Shown here piece by piece: positions 1 through 8,945 of a stretch of 64,000 nt of DNA (positions are counted from its first letter, which is position 1; the number at the start of each line of letters is the position of its first letter). Origin of the DNA: Collimonas arenae (lineage in GTDB: Bacteria; Pseudomonadota; Gammaproteobacteria; Burkholderiales; Burkholderiaceae_D). The stretch spans positions 2,674,620-2,738,619 of the forward strand of contig NZ_CP013233.1 in NCBI RefSeq assembly GCF_001584165.1, read 5' to 3'. The notes under the pieces are model-generated. The model had not been told where the DNA came from, searched no databases, and was given only the letters and a program-made list of their open reading frames with translations. The position numbers and the translations under genes are program-made.

Positions 1-1253
1 TCGGCGCTGGAACGGCCAACGCCACCATTGCGGTCGACCGAATCGATCAGCACGCGCATGGTCTTGCCGACCTTGGCTTGCAGGCGCTTCTTGGAAATCT
101 CTTCCTGCAACTGCATCACGCGGCCACGGCGCTCTTCACGCAGTTCTTCCGGCACAGGATTGTCCAGCGCGTTGGCAGTTGCGCCTTCGACCGGCGAATA
201 GGCGAAGCAGCCTAGGCGATCGATTTCAGCTTCTTTCAGGAAATCCAGCAGGTATTCGAATTCCGCTTCAGTCTCGCCCGGGAAACCGGCGATGAAGGTA
301 GAGCGGATGGTCAGGTCCGGGCACATGGCGCGCCAGGCCTGGATGCGTTCGATATTCTTTTCGCCGCTGGCCGGGCGCTTCATGCGCTTGAGCACGTCCG
401 GATGGGCGTGCTGCAGCGGCACGTCCAGATAAGGTAGCACCTTGCCTTCGGCCATCAGCGGAATGATCTGGTCAACGTGCGGGTAAGGATAGACATAATG
501 CAGGCGGACCCAGGCGCCGTATTGCGCCGCCAGTTCGCCCAGTGCGGTCACCAGCTGGGTCATATGGGTCTTGACCGGCTTGCCGTTCCAGAAACCCATA
601 CGGAACTTGACGTCGACACCGTAGGCGCTAGTATCTTGCGAAATGACCAGCAATTCCTTGACGCCGGCCTTGAACAGGTTTTCAGCTTCCAGCATGACAT
701 CGGCAATCGGCCGCGAAACCAGGTCGCCGCGCATTGAAGGGATGATACAAAAACTACAACGATGATTGCAGCCTTCCGAAATCTTCAGGTAAGCAAAATG
801 CTTGGGCGTCAGCTTGATGCCTTGCGGCGGCAGCAGATCGATGAAAGGGGCATGTGGCTTCGGCAGATGCTTGTGCACCGCGAACATGACTTCGCCGACC
901 GCGTGCGGGCCGGTAACTTCCAGCACTTTCGGATGGATCTTCTGAATGATGTCGTCGCCGTCGGCGTCTTTCTTCGCACCCAGGCAACCGGTGACGATGA
1001 CCTTGCCGTTTTCGCTCAGCGCCTCGCCAATGGCGTCCAGCGACTCTTGCACGGCGGCATCGATAAAGCCGCAAGTGTTGACGATGACCAGGTCGGCGCC
1101 CTCGTAAGACTTGGCAGTTTCATAACCCTCTGCACGTAACTGGGTCAGGATTTGTTCGGAATCGACCAGTGCCTTGGGGCAACCAAGGGAGACGAAACCG
1201 ACTTTAGGGGCTATAGCTGGCGCAGCAGGCGCTGCGGGAATGACGTTGGACAT
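1..1253 (-). CDS. rimO: Ribosomal protein S12 methylthiotransferase RimO (3' end outside window)
   Basis: Radical-SAM enzyme that adds a methylthio group to the conserved Asp of ribosomal protein S12. My translation from the ATG at 1251-1253 gives the N-terminal MTTase domain opening with [17 protein letters not shown], then NTCGFID and [10 protein letters not shown], which carry the cysteines of the auxiliary cluster. The radical-SAM motif follows as [15 protein letters not shown] (CxxxCxxC). The reading ends inside the C-terminal TRAM domain ([15 protein letters not shown]). The frame is open to base 1, so only the last few dozen residues are missing. RimO next to phaR is a common arrangement in Burkholderiales. 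MiaB is the close alternative, but the [12 protein letters not shown] and FIDAA signatures favour RimO. Confidence 0.95.
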   Translation of the reverse strand, partial: MSNVIPAAPAAPAIAPKVGFVSLGCPKALVDSEQILTQLRAEGYETAKSYEGADLVIVNTCGFIDAAVQESLDAIGEALSENGKVIVTGCLGAKKDADGDDIIQKIHPKVLEVTGPHAVGEVMFAVHKHLPKPHAPFIDLLPPQGIKLTPKHFAYLKISEGCNHRCSFCIIPSMRGDLVSRPIADVMLEAENLFKAGVKELLVISQDTSAYGVDVKFRMGFWNGKPVKTHMTQLVTALGELAAQYGAWVRLHYVYPYPHVDQIIPLMAEGKVLPYLDVPLQHAHPDVLKRMKRPASGEKNIERIQAWRAMCPDLTIRSTFIAGFPGETEAEFEYLLDFLKEAEIDRLGCFAYSPVEGATANALDNPVPEELREERRGRVMQLQEEISKKRLQAKVGKTMRVLIDSVDRNGGVGRSSA

Positions 1254-1365
1254 GGCGAAGATGGGGTCAAAGCAAAGTCGCTATTGTACCCCTTCCATTG
1301 CCATGGTTACCTTGAATGAGCGCTAAAAACCTGCAGCGCGGCCGTATACCGAGCGCCGCTGCGAC

Positions 1366-1929
1366 TTATTTTTTGGTCTTGTCGGGCGGCGGCGGAGCAA
1401 ACGGGAAAGTACCGAACATGTTCTTGGTCTGGTTCTGCATCTGTTCCTGCATCTGGATGAACAAGCCCTTGCTCTGCTCGATGTAGTTGCTCATCATGCC
1501 CTGCATCATCGGCCCTTGCACGTTCATGAACTGCGTCCACATTTCAGGACTGAACGGCTTGCCCTCGTAAAAACCCTTCGAGTTTTCTGCGAGCTTGTTC
1601 TGGATATCGATGAAGGCCTGAATATTCTTTTCCAGATAAGAGCCCATCATGCCCTGCATCGCATGGCCGTAGTAGCGAATGATCTGCGACAGCGCAGCGC
1701 TGGAAAACATCGGCGTGCCGTTGGATTCTTCTTCCAGGATAATCTGCAACAAAATACTGCGCGTCAGATCGTCATCGGTCTTGGCATCCAGCACAACGAA
1801 TTCCTCGTTGTCCAATACCAGCTGCTTGACGTCCGTCAATGTGATGTATGAACTGGTTTGCGTATCGTACAAGCGGCGGTTCGGATACTTTTTGATCAAA
1901 CGTTCAGACATTTTTTTTGTAGTAGTCAT
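1366..1929 (-). CDS. phaR: Polyhydroxyalkanoate synthesis repressor PhaR
   Basis: Transcriptional repressor that senses PHA granules and controls phasin and its own expression. The 187-residue product begins with the family hallmark RLIKKYPNRRLYDTQTSSYI (residues about 10-29), the DNA-binding PHB_acc_N domain. PHB_acc domains follow (LLQIILEEESNG, IIRYYGHAMQGMMG). The C-terminus is Met/Gln/Pro-rich and ends in a proline and lysine tail, which is typical. It is the third gene of a phaC-phaB-phaR series on the minus strand, separated from phaB by about 196 bp containing a hairpin and TTGC/GCAA motifs, so it probably has its own promoter. Confidence 0.95.
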   Translation of the reverse strand: MTTTKKMSERLIKKYPNRRLYDTQTSSYITLTDVKQLVLDNEEFVVLDAKTDDDLTRSILLQIILEEESNGTPMFSSAALSQIIRYYGHAMQGMMGSYLEKNIQAFIDIQNKLAENSKGFYEGKPFSPEMWTQFMNVQGPMMQGMMSNYIEQSKGLFIQMQEQMQNQTKNMFGTFPFAPPPPDKTKK

Positions 1930-1973
1930 TTCAGTCCCAGGTTACTGCGCCGTAACGCATTTTATATGTTTCG

Positions 1974-2062
1974 CATTGCAAATCTATGTTTGCTACAGCA
2001 CAGCCCATTATATTGCGCAAAACATGTACATCTGACAGTGTCGAAAGTTTATTGCATTGCAA
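1974..2062. promoter_or_regulatory. Candidate PhaR operator cluster upstream of phaR
   Basis: Three TTGC/GCAA-type elements lie in the phaR leader: CATTGCAAA near 1974, the palindrome TTGCGCAA at 2013-2020, and TTGCATTGCAA at 2052-2062. PhaR proteins autoregulate and are reported to bind TGC/GCA-rich repeats. The link to these sites is inference from position and symmetry only. Confidence 0.35.
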
Positions 2063-2081
2063 ATCACGCAATGCCATTCCG

Positions 2082-2119
2082 GCAACCGCGCGGACAAATG
2101 CCATGTCCGCGCGGCCGGT
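2082..2119. terminator. Strong hairpin after phaB
   Basis: The arms CCGCGCGGACA (2086-2096) and TGTCCGCGCGG (2104-2114) form an 11-bp perfect stem with a 7-nt loop. GCAA/TTGC can extend it outward with a small bulge. It lies just downstream of the phaB stop. No clear U-tract follows on the minus strand, so it may be a weak terminator or an mRNA-stabilising structure. Confidence 0.5.
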
Positions 2120-2125
2120 TGCTAC

Positions 2126-2865
2126 TTAACCCATGTGCAACCCGCCGTTCAGCGAGAAGTCTGACCCGGTTGCATAACCACCCTCTTCCGAGACGATCCA
2201 GGAAATGATGGAAGCAATTTCTTCCGGCTCCCCCAAACGCTTGACCGGAATTCCGGCGACGATCTTCTCCAGCACATCCGGCCGGATCGAACGCACCATG
2301 TCGGTGCCGACATAACCTGGCGAAACCGTGTTGACGGTCACGCCCTTGGTCGCCACTTCCTGCGCCAGCGCCATGGTGAAGCCATGGATACCGGCCTTGG
2401 CGGTCGAGTAGTTGGTCTGGCCGAACTGGCCTTTCTGTCCGTTCACGGATGAAATATTGACAATCCGCCCCCAGCCGCGATCCGCCATGCTGTCGATGAC
2501 CTGCTTGGTGACATTGAAGAGGGAATTCAGGTTGGTGTCGATCACAGCATCCCAATCAGCCTTGGACATCTTGCGGAACTGACCGTCGCGCGTAATACCG
2601 GCGTTATTGATCAGGATGTCGATCTCGCCAACTTCCGCCTTGACCTTGTCGAATGCCGCCTTGGTCGACTCCCAGCTGGAGACATTTCCTTCAGAGGCGT
2701 GGATATCAAAACCCTTGGCTCGCATGTCGGCCAGCCATTTATCCTTACGTGTAGAGTTCGGGCCGCAACCGGCCACCACTGTGTGACCATCGGTGCAAAG
2801 ACGAGTACAAATCGGGGTACCGATTCCACCCATACCCCGGTCACATAAACGATTCGCTTTGCCAT
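2126..2865 (-). CDS. phaB: Acetoacetyl-CoA reductase PhaB (one frameshift)
   Basis: NADPH-dependent short-chain dehydrogenase converting acetoacetyl-CoA to (R)-3-hydroxybutyryl-CoA for PHB synthesis. The start MAKRIVYVTG at 2863-2865, preceded by the ribosome site GGAGAC, is in one frame. The rest (GMGGIGTPICTRL onward) is in another. The break is at a four-base C run on the plus strand, 2835-2838; one more G in the coding strand restores the Rossmann motif TGGMGGIG. Catalytic residues are visible as NISSVNG and the YSTAKAG Tyr-Lys pair, followed by SPGYVGTDM. The rest is full length. It lies about 91 bp downstream of phaC and is probably co-transcribed with it. A consensus error is the simplest explanation. 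Confidence 0.9.
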
Positions 2866-2956
2866 CTTTTGTCTCCTTCAAAAAACAATTCAAAAAACGA
2901 TGTGCTGCCTATCTTCTACTTGCCCTGCCCGCTTTGCGCACTTCATGCGTCTACTT

Positions 2957-4731
2957 TTATTCTGCTCTGACTTTGACATATCTGCCGGGAGCCGGTTCGA
3001 TCACGTCGTATTTAGTATTTCCCAATTTACGGGGCGCGGCCACCTGTTTTCCGGCGTGCTCCGCCAAAAATTCTGCCCATTCGGTCCACCAGCTGCCGGG
3101 ATGCTCAACCGCTGCGCGAGCCAGGACTCGGCATCGCCTCCGGTTTTTGATTGGTCCAATAGCTGCGCTTGTTCTTGGCCGGCGGGTTAATGACACCTGC
3201 GATATGGCCGGAAGCGCCCAGCACGAAACGGTTGCGCGACGGCTTTTTCGGATTCAACAATGTGGTCGACGTATACGCCGACGTCCACGGCACGATATGG
3301 TCTTCGCGCGAAGCGTAGATGAAAGTCGGCGCATCAATCTTGCCGAGATCGATCTTGGTGCCGTGCACCGCCAGCCTGCCGGCATCCCTTAGCGCGTTAT
3401 CCAGGTACATATTGCGCAAGTAATAACAAAACATCGCCCCGGCAAGTTGGTGCTGTCGGCGTTCCAGTACAACAAGTCGAATGCCGTTGGATCTTCACCT
3501 TTGAGGTAATTTGATTCGACGTAGTTCCACAGCAGATCATTCGGCCGCAAACTGGAAAACGCGGATGCGAACTCGCGCGCCGGCATCAGGCCGCCGTGGC
3601 CGATGGCCTGCTCACGCATGCGAATCTGCATGTCGTCGATATACACATCCAGAATGCCGGTATCGCTGAAATCGAGGAATGCCGTGAGCAAGGTCAGACT
3701 GGCAACCGGATTGATCTTTTCGGCAGCCAGTTTTGCCAGCGCGGTCGACAGCAGCGTGCCGCCGACACAGAAGCCCAGCGCGTTAATCTTGTCCTGACCG
3801 GAAATATCCTGCGCCAGCTGAATCGCCTTGATTACCGCATCGTCGATATACTGGTCCCAGGTTGTATGCCCCAACGACTCGTCGGCATTGCGCCAGGAAA
3901 CCAGGAACACGGTATGCCCCTGCTCCACGGCGTAGCGCACCAGCGAGTTTTGCGGCTGCAGGTCCAGTATGTAAATTTATTGATACAAGGCGGCACGATC
4001 AACAGGGGCCGCTGATACACCTTCTTGGTCAGCGGCGTGTACTGTATCAACTGGAACAGCGGATTTTCAAAAACCACCGCACCCTCGGTGGTGGCGACGT
4101 CCTTTCCGACCTCGAACGCCGACTCATCGGTCTGCGACACCCGCCCTTTGTTCATATCGGCGATCAGGTGGGCGATGCCCTTGGTCAGGCTTTCGCCGTT
4201 GGTCTCCACAATCTTTTGCTGAGCCACCGGGTTGGTCGCCAAAAAATTCGACGGCGCCATCGCATCGATCATTTGCTGCACGGTGAAACCGATCTTGCGC
4301 TTCACCTTCGGCGGCGCATCCAGCGCTTCGACCATCGCGGTCAGGAATTGCGCATTCAGCAAATAGGCGGCTGCATTGAATGCATGGAGCGGATTGTCAT
4401 GCCATGCCGCCGCATTGAAACGCCGGTCGGCGATAGTTGGCACGCGTGACGCCAGCATGTCTTGCCATAGCGAGGTCAATTGCGCCGTGTATTGTATTTG
4501 CAGTTTTTCCAATGCCGCCGGATCCAGCGAAATGCCAAGATCGCCGAAACCAGCAGTGGCCTGCGCACCTGCGCCATTCTTGCCGGCGGCATTGAGCCAG
4601 TCCAGAAACACATTGGGATCTGCCACCTTGCCAAGCTGCTGGAGGAACTGGGGATTGAACGACTGGTTGAATTGCTGCGAGAGTTGCGACAATGCGGCTG
4701 GATCGAAGACAGGAAAAATTGGCGTATTCAT
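2957..4731 (-). CDS. phaC: Class I poly(3-hydroxyalkanoate) synthase PhaC (four single-base frameshifts)
   Basis: Polymerises (R)-3-hydroxyacyl-CoA into PHA at the granule surface. The reading starts MNTPIFPVFDPAALSQL (ATG 4729-4731) and contains the N-terminal PhaC domain. The alpha/beta-hydrolase core has the synthase lipase-like box GFCVGG with the nucleophilic Cys. Segments such as SREDHIVPW and VLGASGHIAGVINPP carry the usual Asp and His of the triad, and it ends ...APGRYVKVRAE. The frame breaks near 3973-3975, 3437-3440, 3137-3138 and about 3111, each repaired by adding one base. The joined product is about 590 residues, normal for class I. Four independent one-base losses with no other damage argue for sequencing error, but a real pseudogene cannot be excluded without reads. 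Confidence 0.88.
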
Positions 4732-4791
4732 GCTGTGACCGTTGTTTTGGCGTATCTTATCGGATTGACTCTGAAACTCGAACAAATTCGT

Positions 4792-5046
4792 ATGTATATC
4801 GTCGCCATCGCTTGGATTTACGTCGTCTCCATGATGGCCATTACGGAGTCTTCCGTGATTGCCGCCCTGATGACATTTCTGCTGTATGGTGTTTTTCCTT
4901 TGACAATTGTTTTATACCTGATGGGCACGCCGCAGCGCAAGAGAAATCGACAACAGGCCGCAAAATCCGCAAGCTTGTTGCCGCAACAGAAAGCCTTGCC
5001 AGTCACTTCCGAGGTCAATCAGCCGCCTGCTTCGCCAGAAAAATAA
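4792..5046 (+). CDS. Small two-helix membrane protein, unknown function
   Basis: The 84-residue product starts at ATG 4792 (MYIVAIAWIYVVSMMAI), just after the divergent phaC start. Two hydrophobic segments, about residues 2-17 and 22-44, are followed by a basic hydrophilic tail (PQRKRNRQQ) that predicts a cytoplasmic C-terminus. No catalytic motif is visible. It converges with pgeF, whose stop is 16 bp away. Similar small proteins sit beside phaC/pgeF in Burkholderiales as far as I recall, but I know no function. Longer upstream in-frame starts run antisense through phaC and are not credible. Confidence 0.65.
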   Translation: MYIVAIAWIYVVSMMAITESSVIAALMTFLLYGVFPLTIVLYLMGTPQRKRNRQQAAKSASLLPQQKALPVTSEVNQPPASPEK

Positions 5047-5062
5047 TCTTGCAACCCGGTGT

Positions 5063-5842
5063 CTATTTCAACCAGATCAATGACGCCATCCGACCAGTCA
5101 CGCGGTCTCGGCGATAAGAGTAAAACGTGCGGTCAGCTACGGTGCACAATCCGCCGCCATACACATCCTCAACGCCGGCCTGTCGTAGCGCGATCCGCGC
5201 CAACTCATAGATATCCGCCAAATATTTTCCCGGTCGCGCAGCGATGGGACGAAAACAATCCCGAGTCTGTACAAGCACTTGTGGCTCAGCCTGCATCGAT
5301 TGTGCCGCATCGACAAATGCGGTCAGCACATCGGCGCCAACTTCGAACTGTCCGGGGCCGATCGCCGGCCCAAGCCAAGCCACGATCTGTTCCGCTCCCG
5401 CCTGCCTCATCCGGGCTACCGTGTTTTGCAAGACGCCGCCGACCAGCCCGCGCCAACCCGCATGGGCCGCGCCGACCACCCGCCCGTGCAAGTCAGCAAA
5501 CAGCACCGGCAGACAATCGGCGGTCTGCACCGCACAAACCACACCGGGCCTGGTGGTGATGGCAGCATCCGCTTCAACACCGATCGCGGCGGAATCGGCA
5601 TCGACGACATGACTACCGTGTACCTGCGTCATCCATACCGGCTCGGCTGGCAACACGACAGCAAGCAGTGCGCGATTACTGGCAACAGCTTGCGGCGCAT
5701 CGTCAACATGCGCCCCCAGATTCAGTCCACCGCCGCCAGATCCATCGCCATAAGGGTCCTGGCTTGTGCCACCAACTCGCGTAGTTGAAAGAGCGCCAAC
5801 GTTTTGCGGCACGTTGGCCCAGTCAGGAATAATCAATTGCAT
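5063..5842 (-). CDS. pgeF: PgeF/YfiH laccase-domain family protein
   Basis: Member of the DUF152/Cu-oxidase_4 family, for which purine nucleoside phosphorylase or adenosine deaminase activity and a peptidoglycan-editing role have been reported. I chose ATG 5842 (MQLIIPDWANVPQNVGALST), because it aligns with the short N-terminus of E. coli YfiH; the ORF extends 13 residues upstream. Family motifs are intact: LNLGAHVDD, VWMTQVHGSHVVDAD, CAVQTADCLPVLF (metal-binding Cys), AAHAGWRGL (His) and WLGPAIGP, and it ends FYSYRRDRVTGRMASLIWLK. It is followed on the chromosome by rluD; the rluD-yfiH pair is a classic conserved operon. Confidence 0.92.
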   Translation of the reverse strand: MQLIIPDWANVPQNVGALSTTRVGGTSQDPYGDGSGGGGLNLGAHVDDAPQAVASNRALLAVVLPAEPVWMTQVHGSHVVDADSAAIGVEADAAITTRPGVVCAVQTADCLPVLFADLHGRVVGAAHAGWRGLVGGVLQNTVARMRQAGAEQIVAWLGPAIGPGQFEVGADVLTAFVDAAQSMQAEPQVLVQTRDCFRPIAARPGKYLADIYELARIALRQAGVEDVYGGGLCTVADRTFYSYRRDRVTGRMASLIWLK

Positions 5843-5912
5843 ATACCCAGCGTTCCAATTCAGTGTCATGAAAACCAGCACGGGACCCTTATCCCGGCAC
5901 GACAGCCGGCAA

Positions 5913-6950
5913 TTACTCCGGCGCGGTGATGCCTGCGCGTGTTAACAGTTCGGCAAAATCCGCCGGCAATGGCGCGAACCATTCGCAGGCCTTGCCGCTG
6001 ACCGGATGAATCAAGCCAAGGCGCGACGCCTGCAGCGCCTGGCGCGGAAAGCTCGGCATCAGGTGCTGTTTGCCATAAAGCGCATCGCCTACCAGCGCAA
6101 AACCGAGGGATTGCATATGCACCCTGATTTGATGGGTGCGACCGGTTTCCAGGCGACACCCCATCAAGCTGACTGGGCGGCGATCCAGCAATCCGGTAGC
6201 CAGACGCTGATAGTGGGTGATCGCCGGTTTGGCAATCAGGCTGTCCGATACCGCCATCTTGATGCGGTCGCGCGGATGGCGCGCCATCGGGCTGTCTATG
6301 GTGCCGTTCAACTGCGGCGTCCCCCACACCAGCGCCAGGTACTGGCGTTTGACAGTGCGGGCTTGCAACTGGCGCACCAGATCTGTCTGCGCCTCCAGCG
6401 TCTTGGCGACCACCATCAAGCCGCTGGTGTCCTTATCCAGGCGATGGACGATGCCGGCGCGCGGCACCCCCACCAGTGATGGCCAGCGATATAGCAAACC
6501 ATTCAACAGCGTTCCCGACCAGTTGCCGGCGGCAGGATGTACCACTAGCCCGGCCGGCTTGTCGATGACGATGATGGCGGCGTCCTCATACACGACCGAC
6601 AAGGCCATGTCCTCGGCTTTGAAAGCCTGCTCATCGGGTGCCGGTTGTGGCAGCACCACCACGGTCTCGTCGCCGTAGGTAGTCATCTTGGTCGTGGCCG
6701 GCTTGCCATCCACGGTAACGTGCCCGGCCTCTATCCATTGCTGGATACGGCTGCGGGAATATTGCGGCACCAGGCCGGAAACCACTTTATCCAGGCGCGT
6801 ACCGCACACATCTGGCGTCAAATGCAGTACGATCGGCGCACTTGCGGTGGTCGCATCGGCTCCTTCAACGCCCTCATCGATATCCTCGATATCGGCATCA
6901 AAATCAGCTTCTGGCAGACTTTCAGCCAAATTTGGCTTGGTAAATGACAT
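5913..6950 (-). CDS. rluD: 23S rRNA pseudouridine synthase RluD
   Basis: Isomerises uridines (1911/1915/1917 in E. coli numbering) of 23S rRNA helix 69. The chosen start MSFTKPNLAESLP (ATG 6948-6950) is followed by a short acidic N-terminal stretch. An S4-like RNA-binding domain comes next (GTRLDKVVSGLVPQYSRSRIQQWIEAG). The catalytic domain contains VVHPAAGNWSGTLLNGLL and the RluA-family signature GIVHRLDKDTSGLMVVAKT, with the nucleophilic Asp in HRLDKDTSG. Length (345 residues) is normal. It is divergent from bamD across about 70 bp that must contain both promoters, and precedes pgeF by 70 bp. Confidence 0.94.
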   Translation of the reverse strand: MSFTKPNLAESLPEADFDADIEDIDEGVEGADATTASAPIVLHLTPDVCGTRLDKVVSGLVPQYSRSRIQQWIEAGHVTVDGKPATTKMTTYGDETVVVLPQPAPDEQAFKAEDMALSVVYEDAAIIVIDKPAGLVVHPAAGNWSGTLLNGLLYRWPSLVGVPRAGIVHRLDKDTSGLMVVAKTLEAQTDLVRQLQARTVKRQYLALVWGTPQLNGTIDSPMARHPRDRIKMAVSDSLIAKPAITHYQRLATGLLDRRPVSLMGCRLETGRTHQIRVHMQSLGFALVGDALYGKQHLMPSFPRQALQASRLGLIHPVSGKACEWFAPLPADFAELLTRAGITAPE

Positions 6951-7021
6951 CACATGAAGTCCATCGGCTATAATCAATCCATCGTTAATACACGTAAATA
7001 CGCGCAATCTTGCAAACCACT

Positions 7022-7828
7022 ATGCAAAAAAGACTCTTAAAACTAGCTGCTGTCGCATTCGCTCTATCCCTATCCGCGTGTGGCTTATTGCCAGACAAGG
7101 TCGATGAAACCGCAAACTGGTCTGCGCCCCGATTATACTCGGAGGCCAAGGACGAAATGAACAGTGGTGGCTATGACAAGGCAATTAAGTACTTTGAAAA
7201 GCTGGAGTCCCGCTATCCGTTTGGCACTTATGCGCAACAGGCGCAGATGGACATTGCCTACGCCCACTACCGCCAAGGCGAGCAGCCTGAAGCGCTGGCC
7301 GCTATCGATCGCTTCATCAAATTGCATCCAAATCACCCCAATGTGGACTATATGTACTACTTGCGCGGCTTGGTCAATTTTAACGACAAGGTCAGCATTT
7401 TCGACTTCCTTGCTAGCGAAGATGCTACCGAGCGCGATCCAAAGGCTGCGCGCGACGCCTTTGATGCCTTCAAGCAAGTCGTAGTGCGTTTCCCGGACAG
7501 CACCTACGCTCCGGATTCGCTGGCGCGCATGAAGTATCTGGTGAATGCATTGGCTCAGTATGATGTTCACGTGGCGGGCTACTACTATCGTCGCGGCGCC
7601 TACGTTGCGGCAGCCAACCGCGCAGAGAGCGCGATCCAGGAATACCGGGATGCGCCTGCGGTTGAAGAAGCGCTGTTCATCATGGTCAGGTCATACGATG
7701 CACTGGGCCTGACCCAGCTGCGCGACGACGCCGAACGCGTCATGAAGAAAAACTACCCGAACAGCCGGTTCTATAACGGTGGCGGACAAGTGGTCGCAAA
7801 AGCACCGTGGTGGAAATTCTGGAAGTAA
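7022..7828 (+). CDS. bamD: Outer membrane assembly lipoprotein BamD
   Basis: Essential lipoprotein of the BAM complex that inserts beta-barrel proteins in the outer membrane. The start at ATG 7022 gives MQKRLLKLAAVAFALS followed by the lipobox LSAC (Cys at about residue 20). TPR-like helices follow: YSEAKDEMNSGGYDKAIKYF, YPFGTYAQQAQMDIAYAHYR, YMYYLRGLVNF. The protein ends in the basic aromatic tail APWWKFWK. The length of 268 residues fits the family. A terminator lies 26 bp downstream. The rluD/bamD divergent arrangement is conserved in proteobacteria. Confidence 0.95.
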   Translation: MQKRLLKLAAVAFALSLSACGLLPDKVDETANWSAPRLYSEAKDEMNSGGYDKAIKYFEKLESRYPFGTYAQQAQMDIAYAHYRQGEQPEALAAIDRFIKLHPNHPNVDYMYYLRGLVNFNDKVSIFDFLASEDATERDPKAARDAFDAFKQVVVRFPDSTYAPDSLARMKYLVNALAQYDVHVAGYYYRRGAYVAAANRAESAIQEYRDAPAVEEALFIMVRSYDALGLTQLRDDAERVMKKNYPNSRFYNGGGQVVAKAPWWKFWK

Positions 7829-7853
7829 GAATCGCCAAAAGGAATCACAAAAT

Positions 7854-7882
7854 AAAAAAGCCTCGCTGAGCGAGGCTTTTTT
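7854..7882. terminator. Bidirectional rho-independent terminator between bamD and the agt-like gene
   Basis: AAAAAA, then stem AGCCTCGC / GCGAGGCT with loop TGA, then TTTTTT. Having A and T tracts on both sides makes it suited to ending both converging genes. Confidence 0.9.
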
Positions 7883-7886
7883 GCAT

Positions 7887-8945
7887 CTACAACCCGGATA
7901 CCGGTCGTGAACGGCTGCTCAGCAAGCTCTTTGAGGGTGCTTTCAGCCATTGGATCTGGTGCAGATGATGCTGGAACTGCTGGGTCGCCGATTCCCACGA
8001 AAATTCCAGCGCATGCTGTCGCACCTCCCGTCTGTCAAGGCTCAGCGCCCGCTGGCAGGCGCTAGTCAGGTCGACATCCAGAATTCCCGAACGGCCATGC
8101 GCCACCACATCGACCGGGCCCGAAACCGGGTAAGCCGCCACCGGTACTCCGCAGGCCATGGCCTCTGCCATCACCAGCCCAAACGTATCTGTCTGACTGG
8201 GGAATACCATGACGTCGGCGCAGTTGTAGTACGAGGTCAGTTCGTGATGCGGTTTGGCCCCGAGGAACTGTACTTCAGGGTAGCGCTGCTGCAGCTCCTC
8301 ACGCTGCGGACCATCGCCAATCACCCATTTACTGCCAGGCAAATCAACCTGCAGGAATGCCTCGATATTCTTTTCCACGGCGACCCGGCCTACATACAAA
8401 TAAAGCGGCCGCTCGATGCAGGCATGATCTTCGTCGACCGGCCTGAAGTGCTCGGTGTCGACACCTCGCCCCCACAGCACCAGCCGACGGAAACCGTGCT
8501 GTTCAAGTTCTTTGAGCATGTGCGGTGTCGGCACCATGATCGCTTTCGACGGCCCATGAAACCAACGTAGCCAACGATAAGTGATCGCCTTGGGCAGAAT
8601 CGAGCGCGCACTCAGGTATTCCGGAAAACGTGTATGGTAGGCCGTCGTGAAGCCAATTCCCTGGCGCAGGCAAAAGCGCCGCGCCGCCAGGCCCATCGGA
8701 CCTTCGGTGGAAATGTGGATGCAGTCCGGGCCGAATGACTTGAGGCTGGCGGCAACCCGGGCGTATGGCTTATGGGCCAGCCGGATTTCAGGATAAGTGG
8801 GGCAGGCAAAGGTGGGGAAATCGTCGGGACTGAGCAGCAGCACCTCATGGCCATTATTGCGCAAACAAGCGCAGGTGGCTCGCAAGGTATTGACCACTCC
8901 ATTGATCTGCGACTGTCCTGCGTCCGTTACGATGGCAATTCGCAT
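7887..8945 (-). CDS. GT4-family glycosyltransferase, Agt-like glycolipid synthase candidate
   Basis: The 352-residue cytoplasmic or peripheral membrane enzyme has GT-B fold architecture. The N-terminal domain opens MRIAIVTDAGQSQINGVVNT and has YPEIRLA. The C-terminal Glycos_transf_1 domain has LYLYVGRVAVEKNIEAFL, VIGDGPQREELQ and the donor-binding motif TFGLVMAEAMACGVPVAA. Its start lies inside the upstream metallophosphoesterase gene (19-bp overlap), so the two are translationally linked. In alphaproteobacteria this pair corresponds to PlcP and Agt, where Agt glycosylates diacylglycerol during phosphate starvation. The family assignment is firm. The lipid substrate is inferred from context; other GT4 sugar-lipid or polysaccharide roles remain possible. 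Confidence 0.85.
   Translation of the reverse strand: MRIAIVTDAGQSQINGVVNTLRATCACLRNNGHEVLLLSPDDFPTFACPTYPEIRLAHKPYARVAASLKSFGPDCIHISTEGPMGLAARRFCLRQGIGFTTAYHTRFPEYLSARSILPKAITYRWLRWFHGPSKAIMVPTPHMLKELEQHGFRRLVLWGRGVDTEHFRPVDEDHACIERPLYLYVGRVAVEKNIEAFLQVDLPGSKWVIGDGPQREELQQRYPEVQFLGAKPHHELTSYYNCADVMVFPSQTDTFGLVMAEAMACGVPVAAYPVSGPVDVVAHGRSGILDVDLTSACQRALSLDRREVRQHALEFSWESATQQFQHHLHQIQWLKAPSKSLLSSRSRPVSGL

Noticed and set aside
2957..4731. phaC as a true multi-frameshift pseudogene
   Set aside because: All breaks are one-base losses with intact coding on both sides and similar losses occur in mdh and other genes, so sequencing error is the better explanation pending read data.
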